Positions 18,201-26,606 of a DNA stretch of 64,000 nt are shown piece by piece. Under the pieces are notes generated by a model that saw only the letters and a list, made by a program, of their open reading frames with translations, ran no database searches and had not been told where the DNA came from. The stretch's first letter is position 1. Each line of letters begins with the position of its first letter. The translations under genes and the position numbers were made by a program. This DNA comes from Pyropia yezoensis (Eukaryota > Rhodophyta > Bangiophyceae > Bangiales > Bangiaceae), in assembly GCA_009829735.1 (NCBI GenBank), contig CM020619.1, positions 13,879,777-13,943,776 of the forward strand. The letters are read 5' to 3'.

Positions 18201-19342
18201 ACGTCCACACGCCCGGAGCGGAGGGCGAGCACGCGGAGCCACACGGATGACGGGCGGGGACGCCGCCCGCGCGCGTCCCCGCCGCCCCCGCCGCCGAGCG
18301 GGGGCAAAGACACAAACCGCTTGAGGACCCACACCGCACTGTACATGCGCTTGATGTGGGAACCCTCCATCCACCACGTCAGCGGCGTGTGAAGCACGCG
18401 GCCCGACGTCGGGGACGTACCGGCAACAGCATTTTCGGCCTCGGGAGGCCAATCAGACCACGAGAGGGGCGGCCGCTGCTGCTGATGGTGCTGCTGCTGG
18501 CCTTGGACGGCGAGCCGAGGAGGGGGGCGCGTGAGCGTGATGGCCCACAGCTTGACCGCCGGCCACGTCGCGTCCTCGAGTGTCGCATCGGCCGAACGGG
18601 GTGCGGCCACTCTTGGAGCCGTACTGTTATCACGTCCACACGCTGACCGCACAGCAGCAGCTACCGGGCCGCCCCCATTGCCGTCGGGGTCCAACTTCAC
18701 AATGCGCACCTTGTCCAGCACAAACAGGTCGCGCAACGCGGCGAGGCCGACAGTGATAGCGCGGGCGGGATATGCGTCGTGCACGTCCATGCATGCAAAA
18801 GGGGAAGGCCGGCAACCACATCCGCCCTGAAAGTCCAGCCCGCCACCATCGCCGCCGCCGCCGCCGCCGCCGCCGCCGGTTGTCCCGCGCCGCTCATCGT
18901 CTCGGACAGCGTTTGGCGCCCCGGCGCGCCGCTTTGTCGGGCGCCTCGCCGCGGTAGCGGGCTGGTTGCCACGATCCTCCACAGGCCCAGACCTCTTGCC
19001 GCCGGCACCGCGTTCGGTCCCGGTGGCCGTTGCGCCGCCAATTGCAGTGGCGGCGGTGTCAGCGGCGGGGGCGTCCGCCCCATCACCGGCGGCGTCCACC
19101 TCGGCCTCAGCGCAAGCGGTGACGATGCGCGTGACGCTGAGGACGAGCCACGAGGGTGGCAAAAGGTCGGCCATGCGGGCAGCCGGGCTTGCACTCGGAG
19201 CCACGGCGCGGGTGAAGCTCCGCAAACGATCGCGGTCAGTTCCGCGTCGCAGTCCGGTGGGTCGTGTGCACTGCAGCCACACACGGACAGAGTGTCGGGG
19301 TCGACCGACATTGGGCGCGCTTCTGTGTAGCCGCAAGTTCAT
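12242..19342 (-). CDS. DNA N6-adenine/N4-cytosine methyltransferase fused to a SET domain
   Basis: The product is about 2,366 residues from the ATG at 19342; an alternative ATG at 19174 (MADLLPPSW) gives 2,310. The N-terminal 1,200 residues are mostly low complexity with ordered islands. LVLSDPPYNT (D1267; bases 15527-15544) is catalytic motif IV of amino-methyltransferases, followed by VRPGGHVLLFCSP. After an acidic Asp/Glu-rich insert of about 500 residues, LDMFAG (D1780) is AdoMet motif I, followed by ADSDP. Motif IV before motif I is the beta-class order. At about residue 2000, GSGLFAGRRFRKGD starts a SET domain. CVAGLVND replaces the usual NHSC-type motif, and ATRDIGQGEELRTDYG (about 2270-2290) is the SET C-terminal signature. 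It likely methylates DNA and possibly a protein such as histone. DIRS elements also carry Dam-like enzymes, but I see no SET fusion there from memory. It ends in TGA. Confidence 0.88.
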   Translation of the reverse strand: MNLRLHRSAPNVGRPRHSVRVWLQCTRPTGLRRGTDRDRLRSFTRAVAPSASPAARMADLLPPSWLVLSVTRIVTACAEAEVDAAGDGADAPAADTAATAIGGATATGTERGAGGKRSGPVEDRGNQPATAARRPTKRRAGAPNAVRDDERRGTTGGGGGGGGGDGGGLDFQGGCGCRPSPFACMDVHDAYPARAITVGLAALRDLFVLDKVRIVKLDPDGNGGGPVAAAVRSACGRDNSTAPRVAAPRSADATLEDATWPAVKLWAITLTRPPPRLAVQGQQQHHQQQRPPLSWSDWPPEAENAVAGTSPTSGRVLHTPLTWWMEGSHIKRMYSAVWVLKRFVSLPPLGGGGGGDARGRRPRPSSVWLRVLALRSGRVDVSPPTRPTPQLQSPTRRPLPPPLHEEETRGLPGCVVHMTDANHDDDKIRQTNVAVVDCTSGDPSVDVRVWQAVLDVGTLKEAALDVAALAASLRHRDACARHAAGCGHGEEVSRTAAYAAAAESAACPARQETNTAGQEQTTGRAAPPVLHRPGPGQGRHVPHSTGPHHASFVTSQRSRLASPQPLPLPGRPGWQTFRRGAARGLQRVGVLTPDKRFLIAILEGALGTTTFERGCGAVDGGMCAGSASDSAAERQPCRCERLQAAAETEPFELLLWLSSLHPLVAADAEERRRLAPQRQQPTTLPSRPARPSSTPTRKLQGTLPPPIAAPAVHSDGRRKASSSWWACASAAAAAGAEPTPHGRKRPRSAVGGTGVPSSPEQGADDACAAHREWLALLALSATVRCAVTAVVRSWDAVARHIGFESIENCLPPYLLWHSRSCAFTTLSEPQGTAGVFAPAAQRFDIAHGLPPPTSKADRDGTPICTEALHRTAITDAQLRMAAAHFVYHMGEVTKPERLADAAAALLGTTAMQQPQRGQPQQGQHLQAPSCPATATAAGAPPPASAASAVDALPAAVNGEIKPGYLTAAAFVGRGLAARCPWEVVGVPSVLNPTVRGLTGFRPVVVDAAGAAAMGTIPPATPATAEEGGAGGGGGAPGRMRACRVEDAGARVSLVNRALARDAGIAAARAALAADIHRGGTPVAAAAVATHAAPRVCDDEDDGGGVGGGRATPVNAAGGQGQPGPRAAQAARKAPAAALRAQPAARSPVPSAAPTAPARRAASVAGGSPVLSQPVPGTEGGSAAALGSCRPVTNDDHPLARHIRTVQTAMRAIVQTHVCDVGDLDNTHSAANEGARSSSSSSSSRIGGCDACRIGPDLRGAVQLVLSDPPYNTRRLHAMPNSHYDNLSEDVLKKTVSRIHDWVRPGGHVLLFCSPMQFPLWVTHLIELKDPLPPTDGDKAAAVAAAPGSGEEPVSGGQRAAAAEAGAATGAAPDAPDGAVAATTTGPPRTADRSAAGSGGGRDPNRGSGGGGQGGWEPSVREPRQRKRRRRATPVFQVESCPLLALLAPNAWATTRRSSTMMTNRSQYVLHATRNGAPAAAAYRAVNYRTFNAVPSRFPAHHNVIDNVVPLRDVEVLRWTPGLRELVGKLRQQEQRQSTVRRDTDGGSGGGGDSNNENTDRDGDNTPCGSDDGADDDGEVPDPNDDVGDDDDMDSDVADGSDTEGGDQDDQDDTDDDGDVDDDGSGVNWSLGPQRRTKRGARPLERGGGAGRGIARARARAGGGGAAPTASAGASGGAPDDVPPRAGRRVGTPRALDAGAPSKLAKPRCPPHPTSSVQQRQKELQQPQQQQTSPLCPPFRPAHRKTRPRALAPRVRSEQKSVLFLSELVMRMSNADDLVLDMFAGTRSTAMAAIRMPSGQHRRVVCADSDPAVIAASQPRLFREFVDQVVSGGFRSWPDVTAEVVHAAREVLAANEAATVDATGADEGAGEGADDLIVAKTAPLLLALSFQTTAAAWARVPGQPCFTALPAHMLLLLANRWAAQNDNERTAGYHTHPRAPVGGAEVGGVVIGLGGCSVGDWPSDLVARLAVEDHELMLAVEAAHYGVVVAHSRVAGGTAGSGLFAGRRFRKGDTICPVYGALTTCNLAKRGMTRTDGFASPTLGALGPTSKAVSENAVKVHIRPEGSMEGDEGQRGTTGRLRMGQQRQQQQHPGGPQQQKQQHERDGAEAQEEQGRAREGLGEEIVDEDEDRPLRARKSRVHYGSAVAASATFAYTAWCVAGLVNDGRRQTRLEQQVGAATAKSFLAVQQAPEAAALLPSAGRPPGGVTRKGVASVAVDSTAAAAVGAARDCSAAVVGAGLGGQDVNVEMSVRCPGAHGQDPTLSELVKPRVIALVATRDIGQGEELRTDYGTSYRWLTTDIRQAMYDGDRAGASVRDGGSGSSTSRRRGSATRQTTVRHTNADRNRERTEADNRRSTPHTFAPIHE

Positions 19343-19690
19343 ACATTCAAAACAGAATGCACTTGTCAATCGATATCTATCCTGTGCGGCGTCACTGTAT
19401 CAAGAAAGATATCCATACGTGTACTGAATGGGAATTGAAACCGACGAGTACGTACAGGGCAGCTGTGTGATGTTCCCAGGTTTGCGCCCTCGGCGACCCT
19501 GCCACCCACGCACCCCCCCGTCATCCCCCCCGCACCGTCGTTCAAACACAGGAAACAAACAAATGCAAAACAGAAAACAGCACCACTCCCCACGACCACC
19601 ACTGCCACACAAACTAGCTTCCCCTGGCATCCCACATGTCACCAGACACACTCCCTGCGCGACCGCCAGAGGCCCATGCGGTCGCCTTTT
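19343..19690. promoter_or_regulatory. Spacer between oxygenase and methyltransferase genes
   Basis: This spacer is AT-richer than average. It probably contains the 5' UTR or promoter of the methyltransferase-SET gene and the 3' end of the oxygenase frame. On the minus strand a pyrimidine-rich stretch ending TTGATACAG (about 19396-19412) could be a 3' splice site. No motif is decisive. Confidence 0.3.
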
Positions 19691-20116
19691 TCAAATCGGG
19701 CGCCTCTTGGAAGGACCTCCATCCGCCGGCCGGCCGAAGCCGGTCCGTGACATAGGCCGCCCCGTGTCCCCGTCCCTCTCATCGTCCTCACGTGGGCGCT
19801 TTCTTCCGCCACTACCACCACCGAGTCGACGACCACCATCCTCGGTGCGGCGACCACCACCTCCTCGGGCACTGTCGCCACCAGCACTCGCGCTCCGGCC
19901 TTCCCCTTTGTCGAGGCCGTCCCCCCGGACGCCGGGTCGCAATCGGGCACCATGCCCAGGGCGACCGGCCAGGCTACTCGCACCGCTGCCTCCATCGCCG
20001 CGGCCACGACCGGAACTGGCGCGCACGCTACCGTGACTGACACCTCCAGACGCCAGACGAGCGACTCTAGTCGCCGGGCCGGTGCCACCACCATCGGAGC
20101 GGGAGCTACCACCGCG

Positions 20117-20151
<35 letters not shown>

Positions 20152-22075
20152 GGCTGCCACTGGGACCTCCACCACTACCAGGCGGGTGCCTCTGAGCAAG
20201 AGGAGGGGGGCGACGCCCAACTCTGTCACGGTCGGCGGCAATTCTGGCGGCAAGGCTCGCAGAGAGTGCGGCGGTGTCCAGCGGCGGGGCACGACTCGGT
20301 GGCTTTGTGGCACCCCGTCGGCTTTGTGGTGGTCGCGAAGGTGTTCTCGTTGAAGGGGTGAGGGCGGATGCCGGCGAAGGCCGTCGTCCGGGGAGTCCGG
20401 GACGCTGCGGTGGCCCCGTTGCCGGCGTCGTCCCGGTCACAGACGTGGACGTTGCTGCTCGCCGGGGTGTCGTTGAGCTTTCTAGTGCGCGGGCCTCGGG
20501 CCCGGGCCGTGGGGTCCGCCGCCGTGCTACACTCGACGGCACCACGACGGACGGCTGGCTGCTGTCTCTGGCTCTACCGCCGCTGCCGCCGCCGCCGCGG
20601 CCACCGCCGCCGCTGACGGCGCGGGATGATTGCGGCGGCGCTGCTGTTCGCCCTTTGCTCTTGGCACGACCAACAGCTGAGGTCACAAGTTGGGCGCCAG
20701 GACTCCTGTCGCCGACACGCCCGCCTGTTCCGTCAGCGGCGCCGAGGACGAACTCGCTTACGCTGTCACTGTTGCTGCCGTCGTCGCTGCCGCCGTCGCC
20801 GTCACTGTCGCCGTCACTGTCGTTGTCACTGTCGCCGTCACTGTCGCCGTCACTGCCACCGTCGCTGCCGCCGTCGCTGCCGCCGCCCCTGTTGCTGTCG
20901 CTGTCGCTGCTGACACCACTGCCGCCGCCCCTGTTGCTGTCGCTGTCGCTGCTGACGCCACTGCCGCTGTCGCTGCCGCTGTCGCTGCCGACGTCGCTGC
21001 CGACGTCGCTGCCGACGCCACTGCCGACGCCACTGCCGCTGTCGCTGCTGCTGTCGCTGCCGCTGTAGCTGCCGACGTCGCTGCCGACGCCACTGCCGCT
21101 ATCGCTGCCGACGTCGCTGCCGACGCCACTGCCGCTGTCGCTGCCGCTGTCGCTGCCGACGTCGCTGCCGACGTCGCTGCCGCTGTCGCCGTCTCCGTCG
21201 CCGTCACCGTCGCCACCCTTGTTTTCGGGGACAGGCTGGCCGCAGTCGGTGCACCGGCCGCGCTCACGGAGACGGCGGGGGGCTGCCACGTCATCGGGGG
21301 AGAGAAACACGCCTGGACGTAGAGGCAGAAGCACTGCATCGTACAGCGGGTCGTCCTCGTGCTGCAGGTACATGTGGAGGCGGATGCTGCGCGGGTAACT
21401 CACTTCCGCGAGGGCCTTGTGCGCTCGCCACACGTCATCCTTGGCGCCTGTGCCGCAGTGCACAAGTTCACTGCGAACAATGATGAAAGAGTTGGGCGGC
21501 ACGACCAACGTCATGGGCATTACCAATTGGTCCCGTAAGGTGGGGTCGTCGGCTTCCCGCTGCAAGGCCAGCACGCTTCCCGGCCAGACGCGCAGAGAAA
21601 ACGCGTCTGCCCCAGACGCAAGAGCAAAAAAACTTCTCGTCAGAGACATCTCGTACACAGGATCAGAGACCAGCTGCACGTCAATGCCAGTGTCCTCCTC
21701 GTCGTCATCGGCGTATTTGCCATCATCGTCACTTGTGCCGCTGGCACCAAGCGCCCCGTGCGAGGAGGAGCCCTTGCGACGCTCGCTCCCGCCCGGCCCA
21801 CCACCGCCGCGGCCACCGCGGCGACGCTGTCGACACTCGGCGGACGACCAAACGGGCAAGTCCACGTGCGGGACATGTGCACTGCACCGGCAGTCGTCAG
21901 CAGTACCCTCGAGCCCGTCCGAGGAGCACGAACGCGAAGCGGTGGCAGTGCGTCGTCTCGGCTGCCGACAAAGTGCTGCTAGGTAGGCCCGGGGACGGGC
22001 CGCGTGGACGTGGCGGGAATCAGGTTTCGACCAGGCCGGGCGTAGGGCAGCTGCGAGTGCTCGCGGCGTGCCGCC
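19691..22075 (-). CDS. 2-oxoglutarate/Fe(II)-dependent oxygenase, entered by frame change
   Basis: The open frame has no ATG near its start and overlaps the 3' end of the preceding ORF by about 100 nt, in the -1 frame. HVPHVDLPVW (bases about 21850-21880) supplies the HxD iron ligands. VPPNSFIIVRSELVHCGTG supplies the distal His (21449-21460). SIRLHMYLQ supplies the 2OG-binding Arg (21380-21382). This HxD...H...R spacing fits the double-stranded beta-helix fold. A Cys pair follows (RCTDCGQ). The C-terminal half is a Ser-Asp-Gly repeat from an 18-bp-like tandem array, then Arg/Pro/Ser-rich tail. The substrate is unknown; next to a DNA methyltransferase, oxidation of a methylated base is an attractive inference (TET/JBP- or AlkB-like), not shown. 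A short intron could also explain the frame change. Confidence 0.62.
20755..21215 (-). repeat. Coding Ser-Asp-Gly tandem repeat
   Basis: Degenerate GTCGCTGCCG(A/C)(C/T) units of 6/12/18 bp run through this segment. On the minus strand they encode alternating (S/G)-(D/G) dipeptides and hexapeptides such as GSDVGSDSGSD. Length stays in frame, consistent with a flexible acidic tail of the oxygenase. The C-terminal boundary of the ordered domain lies just before it. Confidence 0.75.
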
Positions 22076-24609
22076 TCAACCCTCTGAAGGCCGCGAAGGA
22101 CCTTGTTCGCCAGGGCCACCATACCCACATCAGCCGCCGACTTGCACAGGTACAGGCTGTGACGCTCGTTGTCGTCTGAGCTGCAGAGCGCGTCCACCCC
22201 TACGGTTAGCTGGCCATGCCCTTTGCTCGTGAACTTGCGGTCCAGCGAATCAATGTTGGTGTTGATGATGGGCGACCACAGGTCATCCACGTGCAGCCCC
22301 CCGTCGTCTGCACCGGGGGGTGTATCACCCGCAACAGTACCGCGACCCCCAGCAGCGACGCGACCAGTGTCGCCCTTCCGACTGCGCCTTGCACTGCCAC
22401 CCCGCCGCTGCCCCTGCTTGGCCCGTCTCGCCAGCTCTGCCTCCCCAGGAAACCTGCGCATGAGCTCGTGCAGCGTCGCGTCCACAACGCTCAACACCCG
22501 TCCCGCCGTCCCCGTGCCCGACTCCGCCCTAGGGCGGGCTTGCAGCCGCGACGGCTGCCCCGCCGCCGCATGGATACCGCCGCCACCCCCACAGCCGCCC
22601 CCGCCGTCGTCGTCGGCCATGTGCATGACAGGCATACCTACGGCCGTGGCGCCATGGAGAATCGCCCAGCCGCGCTCAAAAAGCTCGGTCGCAAGCACTG
22701 ACGCGGCCGTCGTCTCCAAAATGGACAAGACTTCCTTGGGCCAGCCCGACGACATGACGTTTTTGTCGGCCTTGGCGCCCAGCGCAACCCGTGCGCCCGC
22801 GTTGACCATGTACGCCTTCGCCCGGTCGTCCGCGTCGTACCAGACGCCCAGCTCCAGAAAGTCCCGCGCCTGGTGCTCCAGCGGCAACAGCGCCGCAAAT
22901 GGAGGCAGCACCTCTCCCCGCGGCGCCGGCGGTGGCGCCACGCGCGCGTCCTCCTGCTCCTCCTCGTCAGCAGCTGCAGCACCAGTAGCAGCCACCGCCA
23001 AGCGCGGCGGTGGTAGAGGGCAACCAAGCGCCGCCCGCCTCGCAGTAGCGTCGAGTGCTCGGGAGGCCGCCACTGGCGGCACCGTATCGGTGTACGGCCG
23101 GGTCAAAGGGTCTACCCCACCGCCGCCCGAGAGAGCACGCCCTGCTTCTTCGGGGCTTCCACCCACTTGGTTCTTGTCCGCGCCACGCGTGGCCTTGCTG
23201 GATCCGCGCGGCGTGCGCTTGGACCCCCCGTCGCTCTTGCCGGCCACGTTGGCGGTCGCCTTGGCCTGCGGGCGGCGCGCACGGTTGGAGCGCGCTTTAT
23301 TCTTGGTCAGTGGTCTGGACGCACCACCGCCGCCGTGTGCCGCCCCCGCCACGGACGCTTGTCGCGTCGCCCGATTAACGGCGCTGCGGGCGTGGCGCCT
23401 CCGAAATGGGGTGGCCGACGTCAAGCCATCCGCCGGCCCACCACTACCACCCGCAGCAGCGGCAGCGGCAGCGACAGCTACAGGGGCAGCGGCAGCGGCA
23501 GCGGCAGCGGCAGCGGCAGCGGCAGCGGCGGCGGCAGCGGCAGCGGCACGAGCACCTGCACGGGGACCGGCACCGGCAGCCTCAGCCGCAGCCGCAGCAG
23601 CCGCCAACGCGCTCGCTGCTGTATCCGTGACTTCTGCGACGGCTGCTGCCGGCACCGCCGGCGCTGCTGGTGCGGGTGCTGCTGGTGAGGGTGCTGCTGG
23701 TGCGGGTGCTGCTGGTGCGGGTGCTGCCGGTGTTGGTTCTGGTGCTGCTGGTGTTGGTGCTGCATGTGCTGGTTCGGGTGCTGCAGGTGTTGGTTCGGGT
23801 GCTGCTGCCGCTGCTGCTGCTGCTGCTGCACGCACACCTGCAGCAGAACCAGCACCCTCACTTGCCGGACCAGAAACGGCACCTGCACCGGCACTGGCAC
23901 CGGAATCGGCAGCAGCAGCCGTAACCGCAGCCGCAGTACCCTCCAAGGCGCTCGCAGCTGTTCCTCTGGCTTCTGTCTCGGCTGCACGCGATGATGCTGT
24001 TGCTGTTGTTGCCTCCGGTACGGTTGGCGGTACTGCTGCCGGTGCTGCTGCCGGTGCTGCTGCCGGTGCTGCTGCTGGTGCTGCGGGCGCATCCTCGGCA
24101 TTCGCAGGTGCCTCCGGCGGTTTGGCCTACAGACCCCGTGTCGGCGACTGGGCCGGCGGCGGTGAGGACGGTGCTGACCGCAACTGGTCGTCTACCTGCG
24201 TCAAAACGGCGGGAACGAGCGGCCGCCGCACCGTCTCCACGGGCGTCTCAAAACAGTCCGACCGCGAGGCCGCGGCTTCGCCGAAGCCGTGGCTCTTGTC
24301 GTGTCCACCACCGCCACAGTCCGCCTCGTCACGATCTCTGGCGTCGCCGTCATACCGCTGGGTGTCATTGGCGGCCCCCTTATTGCCGCCGACGTCAGCA
24401 TTCACAACGGGAATGACAGTGACCTGGGGCTGCTGCTGCTGCACCGGCCGCACCTGGCCTGCAGTTGCTTTGGCAGCGGCCGCAGCGGCAGCGGTCGCCA
24501 CAATGTCCTTTGCAATTGTGCTCGTCGGCGGCGGCGGTGGTGGTGGCGGCGGCTCTGTCTTGGCAAACGCGTCAAAGTCCTTGGCCCACGCAGCAAAGTG
24601 GACAGTCAT
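21979..24609 (-). CDS. Ala-rich ORF upstream of the oxygenase, one in-frame TAG
   Basis: The frame spans 877 codons from ATG 24609, read continuously except for a single TAG at 24127-24129. The first 160 codons start MTVHFAAWAKDFDAFAKTE and look protein-like. The middle is poly-Ala and (Ala-Pro)n repeats. The C-terminal 300 residues are ordered, including LATELFERGWAILHGATA, LWSPIINTNIDSLDRKFTSKG and VGMVALANKVLRGLQ. The ERGWAILHG segment resembles the N-terminal strand of 2OG oxygenases. The ORF therefore probably supplies the front part of the oxygenase completed in the -1 frame at 22075-19691. Its ATG overlaps the stop of the ParB-like gene (ATGA). It may encode a separate protein or the first part of a fused product. 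The TAG may be a mutation or part of an intron. Confidence 0.55.
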
Positions 24610-26001
24610 AAACGGCCGATGACGAACTTGGGCACCATCCCTCCCGCCTCCGTGTTGTATGACAGTCTTGCGCTGCCCAGTGGTTTGTTAACTCTCTCCA
24701 CCGTGGCCATCATTTCTTCGCACGTGTAGTGGCGTACGAAAACGCCGATCAACTCGTGCCGAAGCGTCAGCGAGCGGCCCGGCCGGCGCTGCTGCAGCAC
24801 TTGCAAGGCCGACGCCGCCTTGTCGTCGAGGGCGAGTTGTGCGTGGCGTGCATGAAACGACTTTGCCTCCGCAGTCGCCGAGGTCGTCTGCACCTTGGCG
24901 ACCGTTGCAGGCTGCACGCGCCCATCCCCCTCCTCCCCCTCCCCCGTGGTGTGTGGCTCGTGCTGCTTATGCTGCTCCAATCCATCACAGGTGATCCCAT
25001 ACAAGCGCTTAGCGGTGACCGTGTTGATGACGTGCATGATGAAAATCAATACGCACCAGTAAAACGGGCTGTCCGCGCCCCGAGTCAGACGGTTCATGCG
25101 GCCGTCTGCTGTGAACCCCGCGGACCACGCCAAAGACGTATCGACCATGAGCACACGTGCAGAGTTCCTCTCAGCTGGCGGCACTCCGGGAAGATGGAGG
25201 AACGGGATGGACCCAAGTGTCCCAAACACGAGCGTCCTGTTCGCGCGCTGGCGCAGTTGCTTGCCTCGGCCGTCACGGGCGGGTCGCTTGCCACAGTCAC
25301 GTGAACCGCCATCGACGCCGTCGACGCCATCGTGATCGTCGGAATCGTAACAGTCGTCGTCGTCTTCATCGTCGTCGTTGTCGTCCCCGCCACTGACAGG
25401 GCCGCGGGCGACACGCGCGGCACGACGTCGCACACCGCGGGGCTCACGAGAGCGAGCCGCAGCAGCACCCCCGGCGGCACAGTTCCTGTCCTTGGCGGCG
25501 GCTTCCTCCTGCAGCTTGGTGACAATGTGCTCGATGGACTCGCGCTCTGTCACGGCAGCGGCACCCAAGCTGAGCAGCTTACGCAGGGACTCGTCTCCCA
25601 ACTCCATTTGTGTTGTGATGCTACGGGGCACCGCCCCATGCGAGCGTGCTTCCTTGATGAGCAAGCCAACAGCCTTCGCCAGGTCCGCTTGCGGCATGCC
25701 CGGTGTGATGCCGTGGTACGCGCTGGCCAGTGAGGTGTCGTTGGGCGCCGTCACCCACCCAATGGCCCAAGTGAGCTGGTCACGCGCACTCATCGGCTCT
25801 GTGCGCACCGTGACAAAGTTGGCGGCGCCGCCCAGGACGATAATGTCCGTCCTGGACAGTGGCCGCCCGTCACGACGGGATACGACAGCAAAGAGCTCCG
25901 ACGCTCGCGAGAGTGGGTGACGCTCGTTCAGGTGACGCATCAAGGCAGTATACCGGTGGTAACCATCAATGAGCCAGTACCGTTTTCGGCGTTGACCGCC
26001 G

Positions 26002-26040
<39 letters not shown>

Positions 26041-26606
26041 GGGTCCTTCTCAAAGTCATCCCCGCCTTGTTCGCACACGCGTAGGGAGCCTGTTACCCAG
26101 CAGTAGCCCGTCTGCTTAAACTGTTCGTAGTACAAGCCTATGACGAAGGCCCGTGACGCGCGCACACCCTCGCCAAGCATGTCAATGTCTCGAAGGGACA
26201 CCGACTCTTGAACCGTGCAAAACGGGGATATAGGGCCGTCGGCGGGCGCGGCGTCGGGCCCGTCCGTGATCCGCCACGGTGGCGGACGATCGTCCGGGGG
26301 AGTCCCCGGACGTTCGTCACCTTGGACGGTACCGGCTCCGTCGTCGCCGCCAAAACAGGAGCTGCTCATCCCGTCCGGCTCCGGCTCGTCCACCCCACCG
26401 GGCTGCGGCTGCGTCAACGGCGGTACCGGTACCGAAGTCGAGTCGTCACGACCGTCGAGGTCGCCAAAGTCCAGCAGAGCGTCGTCGTAGCTCAGCGACG
26501 GTGTGGCCTCCCGGCCGTTGTCCTCGACGTCCATGTCGTCCGCGAGGGGCGGACTGGCCGCCCCAACGGAAGGCGGAGGGGATGGCGGGGGGTCAGAACA
26601 CTCCAT
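24606..26606 (-). CDS. ParB/sulfiredoxin-fold protein
   Basis: The product is 666 residues. The start at 26606 (MECSDPPPS) is chosen because a truncated paralogue at 32428 begins similarly (MDRSD) and because sequence upstream is a poly(G) run. After an acidic Pro-rich leader, VQESVSLRDIDMLGEG...FKQTGYCW...GSLRVC leads to YWLIDGYHRYTALMRHL (about 25946-25985). This is the GxHR box that ParB-N/sulfiredoxin domains use for nucleotide binding. A helical region follows (residues about 270-390), then an acidic/His linker, and a C-terminal domain of unknown type containing MVDTSLAWSAGFTADGRMNRL and FYWCVLIFIMHVINTV. ParB-like domains can be CTPases, nucleases or DNA-binding factors. It is first in the minus-strand cassette, and its stop overlaps the next start. 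Confidence 0.7.

Noticed and set aside
24606..24609. Bacterial or phage origin for the cassette, from the ATGA overlap and ParB-like domain
   Set aside because: Composition, low-complexity style and the SET domain match the eukaryotic surroundings; no bacterial ribosome binding site is evident.
22169..24622. Plus-strand open frame of more than 800 codons opposite the Ala-rich ORF
   Set aside because: It mirrors GC-rich low-complexity sequence. The minus strand carries the ordered segments and the start-stop coupling with the ParB-like gene.
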